NCBI GenBank assembly: GCA_037447335.1
Contig: JBBIGV010000001.1
Coordinates: 1 to 64,000, forward strand
Reading direction: 5' to 3'
Length of the DNA stretch: 64,000 nucleotides
DNA from: JBBIGV01 sp037447335
Lineage (GTDB): Bacteria; Bacteroidota; Ignavibacteria; Ignavibacteriales; Ignavibacteriaceae
The translations under genes were made by a program, and so were the position numbers. The notes beneath the pieces were generated by a model. It made no database searches, was not told where the DNA came from, and saw only the letters and a list, made by a program, of their open reading frames with translations. Positions 27,205 through 35,423 of the stretch are shown here, in pieces. Within the stretch, counting starts at the first letter, position 1, and the number at the start of each line of letters is the position of its first letter.

Positions 27205-27948
27205 TCAAGAGATATCATTTTGCTTTGCAATGAAGCGGATGCCGTAAAGAACCAGATTTTTTTCATACCTGAAATCGAATGGTAAAAACTTCATCAGTAA
27301 TTCCGCATTTCCGCCTGTAACATATACAGCTAATCTGTTAAGATTGTTTATGGAAGCAACACACCTTTCAACTCCGCCTGTTATCGAATTAAGAATTCCG
27401 GCTTCAATAGACGAGAAAGTATCATTTCCAATTCTTTTGTCAGCTTCAAATTTGTTTAATCGCGGAAGCTGCGATGTTTTTTGATGAAGCGAATCAATCA
27501 TTAAACCGGGTCCGGGAGCTATCATACCACCTATGAATTGATCGGGGAGTTTCAAAATATTAACAGTAGTTGCAGTTCCGAAATCAATACTAACAAGATG
27601 GGAAATCTCTTTCTTTGAATTTTCTGATGAAAATAAGCTAAGAGCTCCGGCAACAGAACAGATTCTGTCCGGTCCGAGAGTTTCGGGAGTATTATACTGT
27701 AGTTTAAAGCCGGGATTAATAACGTGACTAATATTAAAAGGATCGCATCCGGATTTTTTTAAGTATTCAATCAGAGTTTTTTGCGTGGAGGGAACAACTG
27801 AAGAAACAGCCGCAGTTGTTATTTGAATATTTTTTAATAAATCAATCGCCTCGCCAACTGATTCGGAAGAGAATGCGGAAACCAATTTCTCATTGTCAAA
27901 TACACCCGTTTTTATACGGCTGTTACCGATATCGAATGCTAAAAACAT
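27205..27948 (-). CDS. coaX: Type III pantothenate kinase
   Basis: 247 residues. The ASKHA fold starts LAFDIGNSRIKTGVF (phosphate-1 loop, DxGN). The type III signatures GPDRICSVAGAL and VSIDFGTATTVNIL (catalytic Asp) are present, with GGMIAPGPGL and VYVTGGNAELL later. It phosphorylates pantothenate, the step after panC. Its start overlaps the birA stop by 10 bases, so birA-coaX form one minus-strand operon, a pairing common in other phyla. Confidence 0.95.
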   Translation of the reverse strand: MFLAFDIGNSRIKTGVFDNEKLVSAFSSESVGEAIDLLKNIQITTAAVSSVVPSTQKTLIEYLKKSGCDPFNISHVINPGFKLQYNTPETLGPDRICSVAGALSLFSSENSKKEISHLVSIDFGTATTVNILKLPDQFIGGMIAPGPGLMIDSLHQKTSQLPRLNKFEADKRIGNDTFSSIEAGILNSITGGVERCVASINNLNRLAVYVTGGNAELLMKFLPFDFRYEKNLVLYGIRFIAKQNDIS

Positions 27949-28736
27949 AAGCTTAAAGTTACATCACCAAAACGGATTTTTTCAATTCCGCTTCTTGTTT
28001 TGAGCAGAAGGAACCCATCATCATCAATATCATCAAAAATACCGAAGATTTCTTTATCGCCGTCAGTAATAGAAATTCTTTCACCTATCATCGAACAGTG
28101 TTCTTTCCATTCATTTAAGATGTATTTTTTATTATAAACGAACCTGTATAAAGTTTCTTCAAAGTTATTAAGAATTTCTGCAAGAAGAGTTTCCCTGTTG
28201 ATACGCTGGTTTTCCAATTCAATTTTTAATGAGGTAGGTTCAACGTTGTAATTGCCGTGAAATGTAATTTGATTAACATTCAATCCGATTCCGATCACCA
28301 CTTTTTCAAGCTTATTTCCTGATGAAACCGATTCAAGAAGGATTCCGGCTATCTTCTTTTTATTTATCAGCACATCATTAGGCCATTTTAATTCACAGCG
28401 AAGCTGGTACAAATTTTCTACTGAATGTGCAACTGCTATTGCAGCTACAAAGTTTAAAAGGTTTACTTTACTCTTAAAATATTCCTTGCTGGAAAGCAGA
28501 ATTGAAAAAGTAAGATTATAACCTCGTGCACTGTACCAAACTCTGGTTTTTCGCCCTCTTCCTTTATTCTGTTTTTCAGCCAGAACGACTGTACCGTCAA
28601 TGTTGTACTTTTTGTTTTCTTTACTTAGTAATATCGAGTTTGTAGAGTCAACTTCTTCTGCATAAATAAAATTTCTGCCAATGAAATTTGTTTCAAGTTT
28701 GATGTCAAATGTTTCCAGGTTGAACAAAACTTTCAC
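27939..28736 (-). CDS. birA: BirA, biotin-[acetyl-CoA carboxylase] ligase
   Basis: 265 residues from the proposed GTG at 28736, preceded by TTTTAAG and a possible -7 box (TATCTTTA, 28753-28760). An ATG further up (28865) would add 43 Cys-rich residues unlike the family, and I treat that as non-coding. Features: EVDSTNSILL, biotin-binding AEKQNKGRGRKTRVWYSARGYNLTFSILL, LKWPNDVLINKKKIAGIL, VIGIGLNVNQ. There is no N-terminal HTH, so it is a ligase only and not a repressor. It attaches biotin to the carboxylase subunit that works with AccD. Confidence 0.92.
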   Translation of the reverse strand: MKVLFNLETFDIKLETNFIGRNFIYAEEVDSTNSILLSKENKKYNIDGTVVLAEKQNKGRGRKTRVWYSARGYNLTFSILLSSKEYFKSKVNLLNFVAAIAVAHSVENLYQLRCELKWPNDVLINKKKIAGILLESVSSGNKLEKVVIGIGLNVNQITFHGNYNVEPTSLKIELENQRINRETLLAEILNNFEETLYRFVYNKKYILNEWKEHCSMIGERISITDGDKEIFGIFDDIDDDGFLLLKTRSGIEKIRFGDVTLSLCF

Positions 28737-28990
28737 CTTAAAATCTGGGTTGTAAAGATAACAAATTGTTGAAAGATTGTCATAAACTTTGACCTTTACA
28801 CAGTCTTGAGTGACAAATCGGCAAGCACATTGACAAATTGAACAAACAGGTTTAGCACCATACAATTCCTCTTAAAATTTTATAATACAATAACTTACAG
28901 CATTATTAAAGCCTTTGGTACAGTCCTTGTAAATATAAATACGCTAAGATGAATAAATTAAAACAGATAAACGTAGAAAGGAGTAGTAAA

Positions 28991-29425
28991 ATGGCACTAA
29001 TTAAATTTGAACCTTTAAGAGAGCTTGAAAGCCTGAACAACCGAATAATGAGAATGTTTGGGGATTTCCCGGGTATGACAGATATGGCTTTTAACTTCAA
29101 TCCAAAAGTTGACATATCCGAAAATGAAAAAAACTTCATTGTTGAAGCAGAAATACCCGGAGTTAAAAAGGAAGATATGAAAATCTCCTTACAGGAAAAC
29201 ATTCTTACCATCAGTGGTGAAAAAAAGACTGAAACTTCTGAAAAGAACGAAAAGAATTACTACAGAAGCGAAAGAAGTTATGGTTCGTTTACCAGAAGCT
29301 TTACATTACCGGAAGAAGTTAATCCTGATAAGGTAGATGCAAAATTTGAAAACGGAGTGCTGAAAATTACACTCGAAAAAGCTGCTCCGAAACCCGTTAA
29401 TGAAAAACTTATTGAGATTAAATAA
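28991..29425 (+). CDS. Small heat shock protein (Hsp20 family), first of two
   Basis: 144 residues from the ATG at 28991, which has AAAGGAG just upstream. An earlier in-frame ATG at 28949 lacks a ribosome-binding site and adds non-family residues. The alpha-crystallin domain (about 38-130) has FNPKVDISENEKNFIVEAEIPGVKKEDM, SYGSFTRSFTLPEEVN and FENGVLKITLEK. The C-terminal tail carries an IxI-type end (KLIEIK). ATP-independent holdase chaperone. It is directly upstream of dnaK, so unfolded clients may pass straight to the DnaK system. Confidence 0.93.
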   Translation: MALIKFEPLRELESLNNRIMRMFGDFPGMTDMAFNFNPKVDISENEKNFIVEAEIPGVKKEDMKISLQENILTISGEKKTETSEKNEKNYYRSERSYGSFTRSFTLPEEVNPDKVDAKFENGVLKITLEKAAPKPVNEKLIEIK

Positions 29426-29438
29426 AACAATTTAAAAC

Positions 29439-29466
29439 AGCGGCAGAGTTTTCTGCCGCTTAATTA
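29439..29466 (+). terminator. Hairpin between hsp20 and dnaK
   Basis: A perfect 9-bp stem (29439-29447 with 29452-29460, AGCGGCAGA/TCTGCCGCT) with a 4-base loop, followed by TAATTATT. The T-run is weak, so it may only reduce read-through or protect the hsp20 mRNA end. Confidence 0.65.
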
Positions 29467-29495
29467 TTACACTTTAAATAAGGAGTGATGAGTAA

Positions 29496-31433
29496 ATGGC
29501 AAAAATTATAGGTATAGATCTTGGAACGACAAACTCGTGTGTTGCTGTAATGGAAGGCAATGATCCGGTTGTGATTCCAAACTCTGAAGGCGGAAGAACT
29601 ACACCTTCTGTTGTTGCGTTCACTAAAACGGGTGAACGTTTGGTAGGTCAGCCTGCCAAAAGACAAGCAATAACCAATCCCAAAAACACAATCTTTTCAA
29701 TTAAAAGATTTATGGGAAGATTTATGCAGGAAATTGAAGAGGAGAAGAAAAAAGTTCCTTACGAAGTCGTTCCCGGCGATAGTAACTCTGCAAGGGTTAA
29801 GATTGCAGACCGCGTTTACTCTCCACCCGAAATCAGCGCAATGATTCTTCAGAAAATGAAAAAAACTGCTGAAGAATATTTAGGACAGGAAGTAACAGAA
29901 GCCGTTATTACTGTGCCGGCTTATTTCAACGATGCACAGCGGCAGGCTACTAAAGATGCCGGAGAGATAGCAGGTCTGAAAGTCAGAAGAATCATCAACG
30001 AACCTACTGCAGCCGCTCTTGCCTACGGTTTGGATAAGAAATCAAAAGATCAGATCGTAGCTGTATATGACCTCGGTGGCGGCACATTTGATATTTCAAT
30101 CCTTCAGTTAGGCGACGGTGTATTTGAAGTTAAATCAACCAATGGCGATACTCACCTTGGCGGTGATGACTTCGATCAAAGGGTAATAGACTATCTTGCC
30201 GATGAATTCAAAAAGCTGGAAGGAATTGATCTGCGGAATGATCCGATGGCTTTACAGCGTTTGAAAGAAGCCGCAGAAAAAGCAAAAATAGAATTGTCAT
30301 CTTCTTCTCAAACAGATGTAAATCTTCCGTTCATTACTGCTACGCAGGATGGACCGAAACATATGAACCTCAATTTAACAAGATCTAAATTCGAACAGTT
30401 GATTGATGATCTTGTTCAGAGGACTAAGCTGCCATGTGAACAGGCTATAAAAGATGCTGGCGTTTCACCGTCTCAGATTGACGAAGTTATCCTTGTTGGC
30501 GGTTCAACAAGAATACCGATGGTTCAGGAGCTTGTTAAGAAAATTTTCGGTAAAGAACCCCACAGAGGTGTTAACCCTGATGAAGTCGTTGCAGTCGGCG
30601 CTGCAATTCAGGGTGGCGTACTGACCGGTGAAGTTAAAGATGTGCTTCTGCTTGATGTTATACCGCTTTCGCTTGGTATTGAAACTCTTGGCGGCGTTAT
30701 GACGAAGCTGATTGAAGCCAACACAACTATTCCTACAAAAAAGAGCGAAGTGTTTTCAACTGCTGCTGATAATCAAACTTCTGTAGAAATTCATATTCTG
30801 CAGGGTGAGCGTCCGATGGCAGCAGATAACAGAACGCTTGGCAGATTTCACCTTGATGGAATACCACCAGCTCCAAGAGGTATGCCGCAGATTGAGGTAA
30901 CGTTTGATATTGATGCTAATGGAATGCTGCATGTCGGCGCAAAAGATAAAGCAACTAATAAAGAACAAAGCATCAGGATAACTTCATCCAGCGGCTTGAG
31001 CAAGGAAGAAATAGAAAAAATGAAGCGCGATGCAAAAGAGCATGCTGCTGAAGATAAGAAGAAAAAAGAATCTGTTGATATCAGGAACCAGGCAGATTCA
31101 CTTGTTTTCCAGACCAAGAAGCAGCTTGAAGAAATGAAAGACAAAATATCCGCTGATTCAAAGTCCAAACTTGAAGCTGAGATCAAAAAAGTTGAAGATG
31201 CTTTAGCATCAAACAATACTGATCAGATGAAGTCTGCTACCGAGTCGCTTAACAAAGTCTGGAATCAGGTAGCTTCCGAACTTTATTCCCAGGCTGCCCC
31301 CGGTGCACAGCCAACTGATGGCGATGCAGGCAGTACTACTTCTTCAACCGATGCCGGAAAAGATGAAAAGGAAGTTCAGGATGCTTCTTACGAAGTTGTA
31401 GAAGATGATGATAAAGATAAAAATAAAAAGTAA
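29496..31433 (+). CDS. dnaK: DnaK, Hsp70 chaperone
   Basis: 645 residues, complete. AAGGAG lies upstream. The ATPase domain opens IIGIDLGTTNSCVAVMEG. Phosphate and adenosine loops are visible (AVYDLGGGTFDISIL; ILVGGSTRIPMV), then the linker KDVLLLDVIPLSLGIETLGG, the substrate-binding beta domain and a helical lid. The tail is acidic (YEVVEDDDKDKNKK), as in most bacterial DnaK. dnaJ and grpE are not nearby. Unusually, the gene is flanked by two different Hsp20 genes. Confidence 0.98.
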   Translation: MAKIIGIDLGTTNSCVAVMEGNDPVVIPNSEGGRTTPSVVAFTKTGERLVGQPAKRQAITNPKNTIFSIKRFMGRFMQEIEEEKKKVPYEVVPGDSNSARVKIADRVYSPPEISAMILQKMKKTAEEYLGQEVTEAVITVPAYFNDAQRQATKDAGEIAGLKVRRIINEPTAAALAYGLDKKSKDQIVAVYDLGGGTFDISILQLGDGVFEVKSTNGDTHLGGDDFDQRVIDYLADEFKKLEGIDLRNDPMALQRLKEAAEKAKIELSSSSQTDVNLPFITATQDGPKHMNLNLTRSKFEQLIDDLVQRTKLPCEQAIKDAGVSPSQIDEVILVGGSTRIPMVQELVKKIFGKEPHRGVNPDEVVAVGAAIQGGVLTGEVKDVLLLDVIPLSLGIETLGGVMTKLIEANTTIPTKKSEVFSTAADNQTSVEIHILQGERPMAADNRTLGRFHLDGIPPAPRGMPQIEVTFDIDANGMLHVGAKDKATNKEQSIRITSSSGLSKEEIEKMKRDAKEHAAEDKKKKESVDIRNQADSLVFQTKKQLEEMKDKISADSKSKLEAEIKKVEDALASNNTDQMKSATESLNKVWNQVASELYSQAAPGAQPTDGDAGSTTSSTDAGKDEKEVQDASYEVVEDDDKDKNKK

Positions 31434-31444
31434 ATGACTATTGA

Positions 31445-31480
31445 AGCTGTTCCCCGCACGTGGAACAGCTCTTTAAATAT
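31445..31480 (+). terminator. Hairpin after dnaK
   Basis: A 9-bp stem (31445-31453 with 31462-31470, AGCTGTTCC/GGAACAGCT) and an 8-base loop, followed by CTTTAAATATTT. Probable intrinsic terminator with a modest T-run. Confidence 0.7.
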
Positions 31481-31576
31481 TTATCAACTGAATTTGCAAA
31501 GGATACATAAATGTTAATGATTCAGGAATTTTTTAAACCAATCAAAATTATAAAAATAAACAGGAGGAATGGAGCA

Positions 31577-31975
31577 ATGAATCAAAGCAAAGAATTAGTT
31601 AATGTTAATTCCACCGAACGAAAAACCTGGGATGAAGTGCTTGAGCGTGAAACCAGCTATGCACCATTAGTTGATATTTACGAAACCGATGACGATTTCG
31701 TACTTGTTGCTAACATGCCCGGTGTTACCCGCGATAATATTCAACTTAAGCTTGAAGACAACTCGCTGGTAATTTTTGGTAAGATTGACTACGAGGATAA
31801 AATAAACAGAAAATACATTCTTAACGAAAACGAAATCGGTCACTATTTCAGGAGATTCAGAATTTCGGATAATGTTGATGCATCACGGATAAGAGCAAAG
31901 TTTGAGAACGGTCAGCTAATGATAAATCTTCCAAAACATGAGCGTGCAAAACCGAAAACGATTCAAATACAATAA
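31577..31975 (+). CDS. Small heat shock protein (Hsp20 family), second copy
   Basis: 132 residues from the ATG at 31577, behind a strong AGGAGG. The in-frame ATG at 31511 has none and would precede the ribosome-binding site. The alpha-crystallin domain runs from about residue 36 (APLVDIYETDDDFVLVANMPGVTRDNIQLKLEDNSLVIFGK) to FENGQLMINLPK, with an IxI tail (KTIQIQ). It is quite diverged from the copy before dnaK, so this is not a recent duplication. Two Hsp20s with different N-terminal arms often form distinct oligomers. Confidence 0.92.
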   Translation: MNQSKELVNVNSTERKTWDEVLERETSYAPLVDIYETDDDFVLVANMPGVTRDNIQLKLEDNSLVIFGKIDYEDKINRKYILNENEIGHYFRRFRISDNVDASRIRAKFENGQLMINLPKHERAKPKTIQIQ

Positions 31976-31996
31976 GATATACGATGAATGATGCAT

Positions 31997-32030
31997 AAAG
32001 GCTGCCAAAACAAGGCAGCCTTTTTTTTGT
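31997..32030 (+). terminator. Intrinsic terminator of the chaperone block
   Basis: A 10-bp stem (31997-32006 with 32014-32023, AAAGGCTGCC/GGCAGCCTTT), 7-base loop and a run of eight T. Textbook rho-independent terminator. Confidence 0.93.
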
Positions 32031-32065
32031 TCATTCAGTTAATATACTTCCAGGTTTACCGCCGG

Positions 32066-32099
32066 TAATTCTGTTTGCAAAAATTTTATTATAACTTTG
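32066..32099 (+). promoter_or_regulatory. Putative promoter of coaE
   Basis: A TAACTTTG -7 box at 32092-32099 fits TAnnTTTG, 19 bases upstream of the ATG. The -33 side is poor: the nearest TTTG is only 14 bases away. Confidence 0.45.
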
Positions 32100-32118
32100 T
32101 GTTAACAATTATTTTTTT

Positions 32119-32712
32119 ATGAAACACAGAAAACTCAAAATAGCCGTTACAGGCAGTATTGGTTCGGGGAAGACTTCTTTTTGCAGGATTCTTGAGGAAA
32201 ACGGTTTGCCTGTTATTTATGCGGATGAACTTGCAAAAGAATTACTCTCTTCTGATAAAAATGTAAAATCAAAAATTATCAGCCGGTTTGGTGAGGAATC
32301 ATTTAAGGACGGACAGCTCAACAGGAAATATCTTGCTGATCAGGTTTTCAGTAATCCATCAAATGTGATAATTATTAATCAGATTGTTCATCCGGTTGTT
32401 AAGAAAGAAATTGAGAATCAGGCGAATGAATTATTTAAGAACCACAATATTATAGTTGTAGAAGCTGCTTTGATTTACGAAGCCGATATGGAAGATATGT
32501 TTGATTATGTAGTGCTTATAACTGCCGACAGACAGATCCGGCAAAAAAGAAAGTCAGATTCAGACAATATCTCACCGGCTGATTTTGATAAACGCGATGC
32601 AAACCAGATACCCGATGAAGAAAAAATGAAACGCGCTGATTTTGTTTTTGTTAACGATGGGTCATTAGATGACCTGAAAAAGAAAGCGGAACTTTTTCTT
32701 CGGATTTTATAA
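32119..32712 (+). CDS. coaE: CoaE, dephospho-CoA kinase
   Basis: 197 residues. The P-loop is at 12-19 (GSIGSGKT), then PVIYADELAKELL, the substrate-site VHPVVKKEI and VVEAALIYEADMEDMFDYVVLI. It phosphorylates the ribose 3'-OH of dephospho-CoA, the last CoA step, complementing panC and coaX in this window. It is monocistronic: a terminator lies upstream and a repeat-filled gap downstream. Confidence 0.95.
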   Translation: MKHRKLKIAVTGSIGSGKTSFCRILEENGLPVIYADELAKELLSSDKNVKSKIISRFGEESFKDGQLNRKYLADQVFSNPSNVIIINQIVHPVVKKEIENQANELFKNHNIIVVEAALIYEADMEDMFDYVVLITADRQIRQKRKSDSDNISPADFDKRDANQIPDEEKMKRADFVFVNDGSLDDLKKKAELFLRIL

Positions 32713-32802
32713 AGAGTCAAAGCTCAAGTTGGCTGCTAACCTTTGATGTTTGTTACATGAAACAGCATCCTGACATATGTTAATTCACTTACTTCAGTTT
32801 TC

Positions 32803-32920
32803 GAGGCTGACCAAAAAGTAAATTTTGCAAACAACTCTGAATTTATATGTCTGATTTCAGATTAAATTCAAATTCATCGTAGCACAGATTATTAATCTGT
32901 GCTACATTTTGGTCAGCCTC
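32803..32920. repeat. 118-bp structured repeat with terminal inverted repeats, copy 1
   Basis: The element begins and ends with a perfect 14-bp inverted repeat (GAGGCTGACCAAAA ... TTTTGGTCAGCCTC). Inside are two hairpins: one formed by 32838-32845 with 32863-32870, capped by 32850-32854 with 32857-32861, and a 12-bp stem formed by 32879-32890 with 32894-32905. The other copy (62964-63081) differs at 3 of 118 positions. It has no open reading frame and no clear target-site duplication. Confidence 0.9.
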
Positions 32921-32949
32921 ACAAACAGTAGCAGTACCCTCATCTTTGG

Positions 32950-32969
32950 AAAACGGTTTAAACCGTTTT
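32950..32969. repeat. Perfect 20-bp palindrome
   Basis: AAAACGGTTTAAACCGTTTT is fully self-complementary. Its GGTTTAAACC core resembles the GATTTATC/GGCTTCAGCC hairpin cores of the nearby REP-like units, so it may belong to that family without the CAGGTTCT head. A repressor operator cannot be excluded. Confidence 0.6.
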
Positions 32970-32985
32970 GTGAGCAGTTGCCTTG

Positions 32986-33014
32986 TAAATGTAATAAATC
33001 GCATTTAGAACCTG
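32986..33014 (-). repeat. REP-like unit D (CAGGTTCT head plus hairpin)
   Basis: Read on the minus strand: CAGGTTCT (33014-33007), then a stem TAAATG/CATTTA around GCGATTTATTAC. About 27 bases including the upstream TTTTCCTT match unit C at 57005, with one difference in the head region and two changes in the hairpin. Confidence 0.7.
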
Positions 33015-33064
33015 AAGGAAAACATTTTCCGGTTTACAACCGATGTCAAAATCCCGCAGTTACT

Positions 33065-33096
33065 TTTCATTCCAATCATTAAATCTCTTAAATTTG
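33065..33096 (+). promoter_or_regulatory. Promoter of the proline dehydrogenase-tsaD genes
   Basis: TTTC at 33065-33068, a 20-base spacer, then TAAATTTG at 33089-33096, matching the Bacteroidota pattern. The ATG follows 26 bases later with AGGAG before it. Confidence 0.6.
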
Positions 33097-33121
33097 AGAC
33101 GACACTTTCAGGAGATTATGA

Positions 33122-34021
33122 ATGTCGTTTATTAACACTATAGTAGTAAATATAGTCCGGCTGATGCCGGAAAACGTAGTATGGATTTTTTCAAAAAGAT
33201 ATATTGCGGGGAAAAAGCTTGAAGATGCTATCAACATAGTCAAATCACTTAATGATAAGGGGATTCACGCCACAATTGATGTACTCGGCGAAGCTATTCA
33301 AAATAAAATGGAGGCTGTTCGCGATAAGGATGAATGCCTGCAAGTTCTCGATGCTATTAATAATAATAATCTTATGGCAAATTTGTCTATCAAACCAACT
33401 CAGATGGGACTTGGAATTGATGAGGATTTTGCGTACCGCCAGGTCGAAGAGTTGTGTAATAAAGCCAAATCAATAAATAATTTTGTCCGGATTGATATGG
33501 AAGATTCGCCTTACACCGATGCAACATTCAGGCTCTTTAAACGACTTAAACAAAAATTTAATAATGTTGGGGTTGTTGTGCAGTCCTATCTGAGACGTTC
33601 TTTGAGTGATGTAATCGAATTAAATAAGCTCGGTACAAATTACAGATTGTGTAAAGGTATTTACATCGAACCGGAAGAAATTGCATTCAAAGGCAGGCAG
33701 GAAATACGCGACAATTTTATTGCTATACTCAAGCAAATGTTCCTTGATGGAAACTACGTCGGTATTGCCACACACGATGAATATCTTATAAACGAGGCAT
33801 ACCGGCTTATTGACGAAATGAAAATTCCAAAAGACAAATTCGAATTTCAAATGCTGCTTGGAATAAGAGAAGATCTCCGTGATAAAATAAATTCTGATGG
33901 ATATAAGGTAAGAATATACGTTCCATTCGGCGAGCATTGGTATAAATATTCCATGCGGCGGTTAAAGGAAAATCCACAGGTTGCGGGACATATTATCAAA
34001 AATCTTTTCCAGTTTAACTGA
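33122..34021 (+). CDS. Proline dehydrogenase (monofunctional PRODH)
   Basis: 299 residues, the size of the short monofunctional form. The FAD-binding TIM barrel has FVRIDMEDSPYTDATFRLF, VGVVVQSYLRRSL, RLCKGIYIEPEEIAF, GIATHDEYLI, FEFQMLLGIRE and VRIYVPFGEHWYKYSMRRLKENPQV, which carry the flavin and proline carboxylate contacts. It oxidises proline to pyrroline-5-carboxylate and passes electrons to the quinone pool. No pyrroline-5-carboxylate dehydrogenase is adjacent. The stop overlaps the tsaD ATG by one base (TGATG). Confidence 0.93.
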   Translation: MSFINTIVVNIVRLMPENVVWIFSKRYIAGKKLEDAINIVKSLNDKGIHATIDVLGEAIQNKMEAVRDKDECLQVLDAINNNNLMANLSIKPTQMGLGIDEDFAYRQVEELCNKAKSINNFVRIDMEDSPYTDATFRLFKRLKQKFNNVGVVVQSYLRRSLSDVIELNKLGTNYRLCKGIYIEPEEIAFKGRQEIRDNFIAILKQMFLDGNYVGIATHDEYLINEAYRLIDEMKIPKDKFEFQMLLGIREDLRDKINSDGYKVRIYVPFGEHWYKYSMRRLKENPQVAGHIIKNLFQFN

Positions 34022-35034
34022 TGAATGTATTAGGGATTGAAAGTTCCTGTGATGAAACTTCCGTTGCTGTTATTTCAGATGGAGTGCTTAAAGCTAATCT
34101 TGTTTCATCACAGGATTTTCATTCGAAATACGGTGGTGTGGTTCCTGAACTTTCAAGCCGCGCACATTTGCAGATTGTAATTCCGCTGTTGCGTGATGCC
34201 TTAAAGAAAACCGGTTTGAAGCTGGCGGATTTTGATCTCATCTCTGCAACAGCCGGACCCGGGCTGATAGGTGCACTGCTGGTTGGTTTAACGTTAGCAA
34301 AAGGTCTTGCCTATTCGCTCAATAAACCTTTTATCGCTGTTAATCATATTGAGGGTCATATATTCTCCGGGTTCCTTATGGAAGACCAGCCTGTATTTCC
34401 CTGCCTGGTTTTAGTAGTTTCAGGAGGACATACTCTTTTATTAAGAGTTGAAAGCTATACTAAAATTATAAAACTCGGTTCAACAGTTGATGATGCCGCC
34501 GGTGAAGCATTTGATAAAGTTGCAAAGATGATGGGGCTTGGTTATCCGGGCGGTCCGGCAATTCAAAAGATTGCTTCAAATGGCAATCCTGATAAAATAA
34601 ATTTTCCCATTGCTGATCTTAAACTGCCTTTTGATTTTTCATTCAGCGGTTTGAAAACATCCGTGCTGAGATATATTCAAAAAAAATATGGAACTGATTC
34701 CATCATCCCGAAAGATGATTTGCCTGATATAGCTGCATCATTTCAGCGAGCTGTTCTTAAAGCGTTGATTAATAATGTTGAGAGGGCTATTAATAAATTT
34801 GACTTCAATTCATTATCACTTACTGGTGGGGTTGCTGCAAATCTGTCTCTGAGAAAAGAATTTGAAAGGGTTGCGGCGAAGTATGATAAAAAACTGGTAA
34901 TCCCTCACATTCAATATTGCGGAGATAATGCAGCGATGATTGCACTCCGTGCCGAACAATTATTCCGGTCAGGGGTTACTTCGTCATTAGATGCCGCACC
35001 ATATCCCGGGCTGCCGGTGAATTATTTTTCTTAA
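34021..35034 (+). CDS. tsaD: TsaD, t6A threonylcarbamoyltransferase
   Basis: 337 residues. GIESSCDETSVAV opens the protein. The metal ligands lie in NHIEGHIFS, and VVSGGHTLLL, DDAAGEAFDKVAKMMGLGYPGGP, FSFSGLKTSVLRY and SLTGGVAANLSLR are all canonical. It transfers the threonylcarbamoyl group to tRNA A37 together with TsaB and TsaE, both encoded near 24 kb. It is coupled to the proline dehydrogenase by a one-base overlap. Confidence 0.97.
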   Translation: MNVLGIESSCDETSVAVISDGVLKANLVSSQDFHSKYGGVVPELSSRAHLQIVIPLLRDALKKTGLKLADFDLISATAGPGLIGALLVGLTLAKGLAYSLNKPFIAVNHIEGHIFSGFLMEDQPVFPCLVLVVSGGHTLLLRVESYTKIIKLGSTVDDAAGEAFDKVAKMMGLGYPGGPAIQKIASNGNPDKINFPIADLKLPFDFSFSGLKTSVLRYIQKKYGTDSIIPKDDLPDIAASFQRAVLKALINNVERAINKFDFNSLSLTGGVAANLSLRKEFERVAAKYDKKLVIPHIQYCGDNAAMIALRAEQLFRSGVTSSLDAAPYPGLPVNYFS

Positions 35035-35087
35035 ACTCATCTGGAATAATTTCCTTATTTTTGTTTTGTAATCTCGTGCCAATAGCG

Positions 35088-35414
35088 ATGAAGAATAAAT
35101 TAACAAATAATAAAAATACTCTGCTTTCATCTTCGGGAGAAGAAAGCTTAGCAGAACTTGAACGGCTTCGCATTGAGGTTGATAAACTTGATGAGCAAAT
35201 AGTAAAGCTATTATTACAAAGGGCTCTGAATTCTATCTCAATAGGAAAATTGAAACGTTTACTTGGCTATTCAACATATACCCCTGAAAGAGAAAAAGAA
35301 ATAAAAGATAAAATTGATTCGTTAACGAAAGATCACCCTGCTTATAAAAACATTCAGCGTATCTACGAGAGAATTATTGATGAATCGCGTGCAATACAGA
35401 AGCTTGAACAATGA
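35088..35414 (+). CDS. Stand-alone chorismate mutase (AroQ class)
   Basis: 108 residues from the ATG at 35088. The frame could open at a TTG nine codons earlier, but that overlaps a possible -7 box (TATTTTTG, 35056-35063). The all-helical AroQ domain reads LERLRIEVDKLDEQIVKLLLQRALNSISIGKLKRLLG, then YTPEREKEI and a third helix IQRIYERIIDESRAIQK. Active-site Arg and Lys positions are kept. It converts chorismate to prephenate. No fused prephenate dehydratase or DAHP synthase is present. Confidence 0.9.
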   Translation: MKNKLTNNKNTLLSSSGEESLAELERLRIEVDKLDEQIVKLLLQRALNSISIGKLKRLLGYSTYTPEREKEIKDKIDSLTKDHPAYKNIQRIYERIIDESRAIQKLEQ

Positions 35415-35423
35415 AAGGTAACA

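Larger units (their letters stand above)
32713..33121. other. Gene-free stretch packed with repeats
   Basis: 409 bases with no coding sequence. In order: the 118-bp structured repeat (32803-32920), a perfect 20-bp palindrome (32950-32969), a REP-like unit on the minus strand (32986-33014), two small hairpins (GGAAAA/TTTTCC at about 33017 and CGGTT/AACCG at about 33030), and the promoter of the proline dehydrogenase gene. Confidence 0.8.

Noticed and set aside
28737..28865. 43-residue N-terminal extension of BirA from an upstream ATG
   Set aside because: The extra residues are Cys-rich and unlike the family, and a plausible promoter box lies within them.
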